Of a stretch of DNA of 7,948 bases, positions 5,154 through 7,948 are shown piece by piece. The stretch is taken from contig CAJPLH010000081.1 in assembly GCA_905371275.1 (NCBI GenBank), positions 1 through 7,948 of the forward strand, in the 5' to 3' direction. A model generated the notes under the pieces. The model was not told the DNA's origin. It worked only from the letters and a program-made list of their open reading frames with translations, and searched no databases. The first letter of the stretch is position 1, and every line of letters starts with the position of its first letter. A program made the translations under genes and the position numbers. This stretch comes from Prevotellaceae bacterium. GTDB lineage: Bacteria; Bacteroidota; Bacteroidia; Bacteroidales; Bacteroidaceae.

Positions 5154-5411
5154 CTTCAGGGCAATATCGACCCATATACTTGTAGAGGGCGCATCAAAAA
5201 GGTGCAGCACCTCATCACAGTTCTATGTACACGGCGAAAGCCTCTCCAATATATCACGCAAGAACCCCTTGCACACCTTCCTCCTCCCTCACGATTGAGA
5301 GAAAAGCACTCGGCAAATTGACGATTCTACTCGTTTGGTCGAGAACAACAGAACAAGAATGTACTGTACTTTCAAAATCGGGGAGTAATCTCACAGGAAG
5401 TGGGAAAAACA

Positions 5412-5442
5412 TTGGTCACCTCGAAATAAATCAGTAAATTTG
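5412..5442 (+). promoter_or_regulatory. Promoter of the mmdA operon
   Basis: TTG at 5412-5414 (ATTG from 5411) and TAAATTTG at 5435-5442 are spaced by exactly 20 bases, matching the Bacteroidetes promoter. Transcription should start near 5446-5448. A dyad TTTGC-GGC-GCAAA (5439-5451) overlaps the -7 box and the predicted start point, where a repressor could bind. Confidence 0.85.
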
Positions 5443-5445
5443 CGG

Positions 5446-5571
5446 CGCAAAGATTGCACACTTTCCCCGATAGTGAGCTAAGAAGAAAACGAGTCGGGAG
5501 AAAGGTTGCTTGTGGTCAGGGCAACAATCGCGGCCCGTCCATCGTCAATGACAAACAAACGCACTAAAAAT
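5446..5571 (+). other. 5' leader of the mmdA transcript
   Basis: About 125 untranslated bases separate the predicted transcription start from the chosen mmdA start. GTTGC (5505-5509) and GCAAC (5521-5525) can form a short hairpin. I recognise no known riboswitch. The bases just before the ATG are A-rich (ACTAAAAAT), as is common for translation starts in this phylum, and there is no Shine-Dalgarno sequence. Confidence 0.5.
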
Positions 5572-7125
5572 ATGAGTGAACAACAAAAGAAAATCAAGCA
5601 GCTTGTAGAGCTTCGCGCAAAAGCCCGTCTCGGCGGTGGCGAAGTAGCAATCGACAAGCAGCACGCTAAGGGCAAAGCAACAGCACGTGAACGCATCGCC
5701 CTTCTCGTAGACGAAGGTAGTTTTGAAGAACTCGATATGTTCAAACTACATCGCTGCCACGACTTCGGCATGGAAAAGAAACACTTCTACGGTGATGGCG
5801 TGGTGTGTGGTAGTGCCACCATCAACGGCCGTTTGGTGTATCTCTATGCGCAAGATTTCACAGTCAACGGCGGTTCGCTCTCCAAGACCATGGCTGAGAA
5901 AATCTGCAAAGTGCAAGATCTCGCTGTGAAGATGGGCGCACCCTGCATCGGACTGAACGACTCTGGTGGTGCTCGCATCCAAGAAGGCATCAACGCTTTG
6001 GCTGGTTTTGCCGACATTTTCCAACGCAACATCGAAGCTTCGGGTGTGGTGCCTCAAATCTCTGGTATCTGCGGCCCTTGCGCTGGTGGTGCTGTTTACT
6101 CTCCTGCTTTGACCGACTTCATCGTGATGCTCGAGGGCGTGAGCTACATGTTCCTCACGGGCCCCAAAGTGGTGAAGACGGTGACGGGCGAAGAGGTGAC
6201 ACAAGAAGAACTTGGCGGTGCAAGTGTGCACACCAAGAAGAGCGGTGTAGCACATTTCAGTGCAAAGACTGAAGAAGAATTCGCAGGTCTCATCCGCCGT
6301 TTGCTTTCTTTCCTCCCCCAAAACAACCGCGAACGCGCTCCTCGCGTGGAATGCACTGATCCCATCGATCGCAAAGAAGCACTCCTCAACGAAATCATCC
6401 CCGACAACCCCAACATGGCATACGACATGTATGAAGTGATTGGCGCAGTGGTGGACAATGGGGAATTCCTCGAAGTGCAACGCGATTTTGCACAAAACAT
6501 CATCATCGGTTTCGCTCGCTTCAACGGTCAGAGCGTGGGTATCGTGGCCAACCAACCTAAGGTTTACGCTGGTGTGCTCGATGTGAATGCTAGCCGCAAG
6601 GGTGCACGCTTCGTGCGTTTCTGCGACGCCTTCAACATCCCCATCGTGAGCTTGGTAGACGTGCCTGGTTTCTTGCCCGGTACGGGTCAGGAATACAACG
6701 CTGTCATTTCCAATGGTGCGAAGTTGCTCTACGCTTACGGCGAAGCTACTGTGCCTAAGGTGACTGTAAACCTCCGCAAGAGCTATGGTGGTTCTCACAT
6801 CGTGATGGGTAGTAAACAACTCAAGACCGACGTGAACTATGCTTGGCCTTCTGCAGAAATCGCTGTGATGGGTGCTAGTGGTGCTGTGGCTATCCTCAGT
6901 GCTAAGGCTGCCAAAGAACAAGCAGATCCCAAAGCCTTCTTGGCTCAGAAGGAAAAGGAATACAACGAATTGTTCACCAATCCTTACAAGGCTGCTGCCG
7001 AGGGTTACATCGACGATGTAATCGAACCTCGCAACACTCGTTTCCGCATCTGCCGTGCACTCGAGCAAATTGCAAGCAAGAACGACAGCCGTCCTGCTAA
7101 GAAACACGGCAACGAACCGCTCTAA
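5572..7125 (+). CDS. mmdA: Methylmalonyl-CoA decarboxylase alpha subunit (carboxyltransferase)
   Basis: MmdA transfers the carboxyl group of (S)-methylmalonyl-CoA to the biotin of MmdC, giving propionyl-CoA; with the membrane subunit MmdB the complex pumps Na+. In Bacteroidales this is a step from succinate to propionate. The protein has 517 residues and two crotonase-like halves. Visible are GKATARERI (34-42), GLNDSGGARIQEG (127-139), the first CoA oxyanion block GPCAGGAVYSPALTDF (168-183), then VDVPGFLPGTGQE (362-374), SYGGSHIVM (404-412) and the ending YIDDVIEPRNTR (479-490). In-frame starts at TTG 5506 and ATG 5548 exist, but MSEQQKKIKQ from 5572 aligns with my recollection of Bacteroides MmdA. 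The family also includes propionyl-CoA carboxylase beta; the neighbouring small gene and mmdC favour the decarboxylase, and no biotin carboxylase gene is seen. No epimerase gene lies directly upstream. Confidence 0.92.
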   Translation: MSEQQKKIKQLVELRAKARLGGGEVAIDKQHAKGKATARERIALLVDEGSFEELDMFKLHRCHDFGMEKKHFYGDGVVCGSATINGRLVYLYAQDFTVNGGSLSKTMAEKICKVQDLAVKMGAPCIGLNDSGGARIQEGINALAGFADIFQRNIEASGVVPQISGICGPCAGGAVYSPALTDFIVMLEGVSYMFLTGPKVVKTVTGEEVTQEELGGASVHTKKSGVAHFSAKTEEEFAGLIRRLLSFLPQNNRERAPRVECTDPIDRKEALLNEIIPDNPNMAYDMYEVIGAVVDNGEFLEVQRDFAQNIIIGFARFNGQSVGIVANQPKVYAGVLDVNASRKGARFVRFCDAFNIPIVSLVDVPGFLPGTGQEYNAVISNGAKLLYAYGEATVPKVTVNLRKSYGGSHIVMGSKQLKTDVNYAWPSAEIAVMGASGAVAILSAKAAKEQADPKAFLAQKEKEYNELFTNPYKAAAEGYIDDVIEPRNTRFRICRALEQIASKNDSRPAKKHGNEPL

Positions 7126-7126
7126 T
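7110..7126. repeat. Direct repeat, copy 1, over the mmdA stop
   Basis: These 17 bases (CAACGAACCGCTCTAAT) contain the last codons and the stop codon of mmdA. They recur at 7192-7208 with one difference (C to T at the eighth base), 82 bases downstream, on the other side of a hairpin. Confidence 0.85.
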
Positions 7127-7139
7127 GAGCACGAATCAA

Positions 7140-7193
7140 TGTCTGTTGGTGGTGACTGTGCCACATCAATGGTGGCATAGTCTCAAACAGACA
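7140..7193 (+). other. Strong two-part hairpin inside the mmd operon
   Basis: The upper stem pairs 7154-7164 with 7172-7182: eleven pairs, one of them G-U, closed by a seven-base loop at 7165-7171 and containing TGCCAC/GTGGCA. The lower stem pairs 7140-7147 (TGTCTGTT) with 7186-7193 (AACAGACA), eight perfect pairs. An asymmetric internal loop (six and three bases) separates them. A short T-run occurs only at 7208-7212, about 15 bases beyond the stem, so full termination is doubtful. An attenuator, or a processing or stability element setting the ratio of MmdA to the downstream subunits, would fit. Confidence 0.75.
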
Positions 7194-7208
7194 ACGAATC
7201 GCTCTAAT
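7192..7208. repeat. Direct repeat, copy 2, before the small mmd gene
   Basis: CAACGAATCGCTCTAAT matches 7110-7126 at 16 of 17 bases. It is not in the mmdA reading frame, so it is a DNA duplication and not a remnant of coding sequence. Together the two copies bracket the hairpin. Confidence 0.85.
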
Positions 7209-7220
7209 TTTTAGACGACA

Positions 7221-7499
7221 ATGAAAGTATTTGAATATAACTTTGGTGGACGTGCGGTGCGCATCTCGCTGAGCGAGCAACAAGGCACCATCGTTGCGGT
7301 GGAAGAAGATGGCCAAAAATATCAGCCTTCTGAAGCAGAAATGCCACTCTATGCAGGCCTCATCAGTCTTGCACTCGCACAATATGACTGCGAAGAAGTG
7401 CACGACGAAGAACCAAGCGTGCTAACCTTTAAGGCGCAACCAACGGTGTGGAACGATCCCGCATTGCAGTTCACTCAAGACTCATTTTCCAATAGATAA
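7221..7499 (+). CDS. Small hypothetical protein of the methylmalonyl-CoA decarboxylase operon
   Basis: This 92-residue protein belongs to no family I can name. It lies between mmdA and mmdC, 95 bases after the former and 6 bases before the latter, and I recall a small uncharacterised gene in this slot in other Bacteroidales. Sodium-pump decarboxylases usually have a small gamma or delta subunit with one N-terminal membrane helix (OadG type); this protein has no hydrophobic segment long enough, so it is not a normal OadG. It is acidic, especially CEEVHDEEPS (57-66). Its first 35 residues align without gaps to the start of MmdC: M1, Y6, G10 and G31 are identical, and hydrophobic positions 4, 8, 15, 17, 24, 27 and 34 match. 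It may be a subunit or assembly factor of the complex; that is inference from position. Confidence 0.8.
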   Translation: MKVFEYNFGGRAVRISLSEQQGTIVAVEEDGQKYQPSEAEMPLYAGLISLALAQYDCEEVHDEEPSVLTFKAQPTVWNDPALQFTQDSFSNR

Positions 7500-7505
7500 T
7501 CCATA

Positions 7506-7948
7506 ATGAGAACATATAGTTACACGATCAATGGTGCACGCTATGACGTGACCATCGAATCGCTCCGCGACCAAGTGGCGAAACTCAATGTCAATGGTGT
7601 CGCTTTTGATGTGGAAATCCTCGGTGCTCCCCTCTCTGAAGGCGATCTTCCCGAAGTGGCTGCAGCTGCGGCTCCTGCGGCTCCCGTAGCGGCTGCTCCT
7701 AAAGCTGAATCAGCTCCTGCGGCTCCTGCCGCTAAAGGCGCAGCTGGTGCTGGCGAACCTGTGAATGCTCCTCTCCCTGGTGTGGTGACCAAAGTGGTGG
7801 TTGCTGCGGGTCAGGCTGTGAAGAAGGGCGACACTGTGGTGGTGCTCGAAGCAATGAAGATGGAAAACAACATCACCGCAGAGTGCGACGGCACAGTGAC
7901 AGGCATCTGTGTGGCTGCTGGCGACAGTGTGCTCGAAGGCACTACTCT
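7506..7948 (+). CDS. mmdC: Biotin carboxyl carrier subunit of methylmalonyl-CoA decarboxylase (partial, 3' end missing)
   Basis: MmdC carries the biotin that accepts the carboxyl group from MmdA and delivers it to the membrane decarboxylase MmdB. The window holds 147 codons; the frame is open at the edge, and family length suggests only a few residues are missing. Order: an N-terminal beta-rich segment (1-40), an Ala/Pro-rich flexible linker (about 51-83), then a biotinyl domain (about 85 to the end) starting VNAPLPGVV and carrying EAMKME with biotinylated Lys118 (codon 7857-7859). The linker is typical of swinging-arm carriers. It could equally be named a biotin carboxyl carrier of an acyl-CoA carboxylase; context with mmdA favours the decarboxylase. 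The start at ATG 7506 is six bases after the preceding stop, implying co-transcription and probably translational coupling. Confidence 0.93.
   Translation, partial: MRTYSYTINGARYDVTIESLRDQVAKLNVNGVAFDVEILGAPLSEGDLPEVAAAAAPAAPVAAAPKAESAPAAPAAKGAAGAGEPVNAPLPGVVTKVVVAAGQAVKKGDTVVVLEAMKMENNITAECDGTVTGICVAAGDSVLEGTT

Larger units (their letters stand above)
4585..5411. other. Long intergenic region rich in repeats, no gene
   Basis: About 830 bases lie between the beta-barrel gene and the mmdA promoter. Small open frames exist on both strands (for example 4830-5039 +, 4896-5133 - and 5225-5437 +), but their translations show no domain-like composition and they run across the repeats, so I do not call them. 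The region contains a MITE-like element (4648-5003), a second inverted repeat (5065-5153) and a short dyad AGGTGC-A-GCACCT at 5200-5212. Between 5213 and 5411 I see nothing recognisable. No tRNA, riboswitch or known small RNA is evident. Confidence 0.7.

Noticed and set aside
5225..5437. 70-codon + strand open frame before mmdA
   Set aside because: No recognisable composition or start context, and its end overlaps the mmdA promoter at 5412-5442.
5506..5571. Longer mmdA starting at TTG 5506 or ATG 5548
   Set aside because: The extra residues (such as MTNKRTKN) do not resemble family N-termini, whereas the start at 5572 gives the usual 517 residues. The 5548 start cannot be fully excluded.
5746..7164. 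Open frame of 472 codons on the minus strand over mmdA
   Set aside because: It is a shadow of a highly expressed gene with strong codon bias: its translation is rich in His, Thr, Val and Ala without any domain pattern, and mmdA is certain on the other strand.
7203..7220. Internal promoter before the small mmd gene (TAATTTTT)
   Set aside because: It misses the final G of the -7 consensus and has no TTG box about 20 bases upstream.

Overview
The window comes from a member of the Bacteroidota, most likely order Bacteroidales. The evidence is three promoter-like sites with the Bacteroidetes -7 element TAnnTTTG (two of them with a TTG box exactly 20 bases upstream), no Shine-Dalgarno sequences before the genes, a YbeY protein with the D-K ending I recall as typical of the order, and a methylmalonyl-CoA decarboxylase cluster of the succinate-to-propionate pathway. 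The family (Prevotellaceae- or Porphyromonadaceae-like) cannot be settled from the sequence alone. All convincing genes lie on the + strand.

Layout: ruvB (93-1139, Holliday junction motor) is followed by a CTAG-rich array with 9-base periodicity, then ybeY (1247-1657, rRNA-processing endoribonuclease). A strong promoter precedes gpmA (1847-2593, phosphoglycerate mutase), which ends in a large hairpin. Next come a YeiH/UPF0324 membrane transporter (2823-3854) and, 34 bases later, a secreted protein that is probably an outer-membrane beta-barrel (3889-4584).

From 4585 to 5571 there is about 1 kb with no believable gene. It is not featureless. It holds a MITE-like element (about 4648-5003) bounded by long inverted repeats with a perfect 22-base core. 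Inside is a small array of four 22-base units, two of which are palindromic and show a compensating base-pair change. A second inverted repeat (5065-5153) follows, then a clear promoter for the next operon.

The last part is the methylmalonyl-CoA decarboxylase operon: mmdA (5572-7125), a small unrecognised protein (7221-7499), and the biotin carrier mmdC (7506 to the window edge, truncated). The carboxyltransferase MmdA moves the carboxyl group of methylmalonyl-CoA to the biotin of MmdC; a membrane subunit MmdB, expected downstream outside the window, would then release CO2 and export Na+. A strong hairpin flanked by 17-base direct repeats sits between mmdA and the small gene.

I see no defence system, phage, CRISPR array, tRNA or rRNA. 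The most unusual material is non-coding: the element at 4648-5003, the CTAG array at 1160-1232 and the hairpin at 7110-7208.
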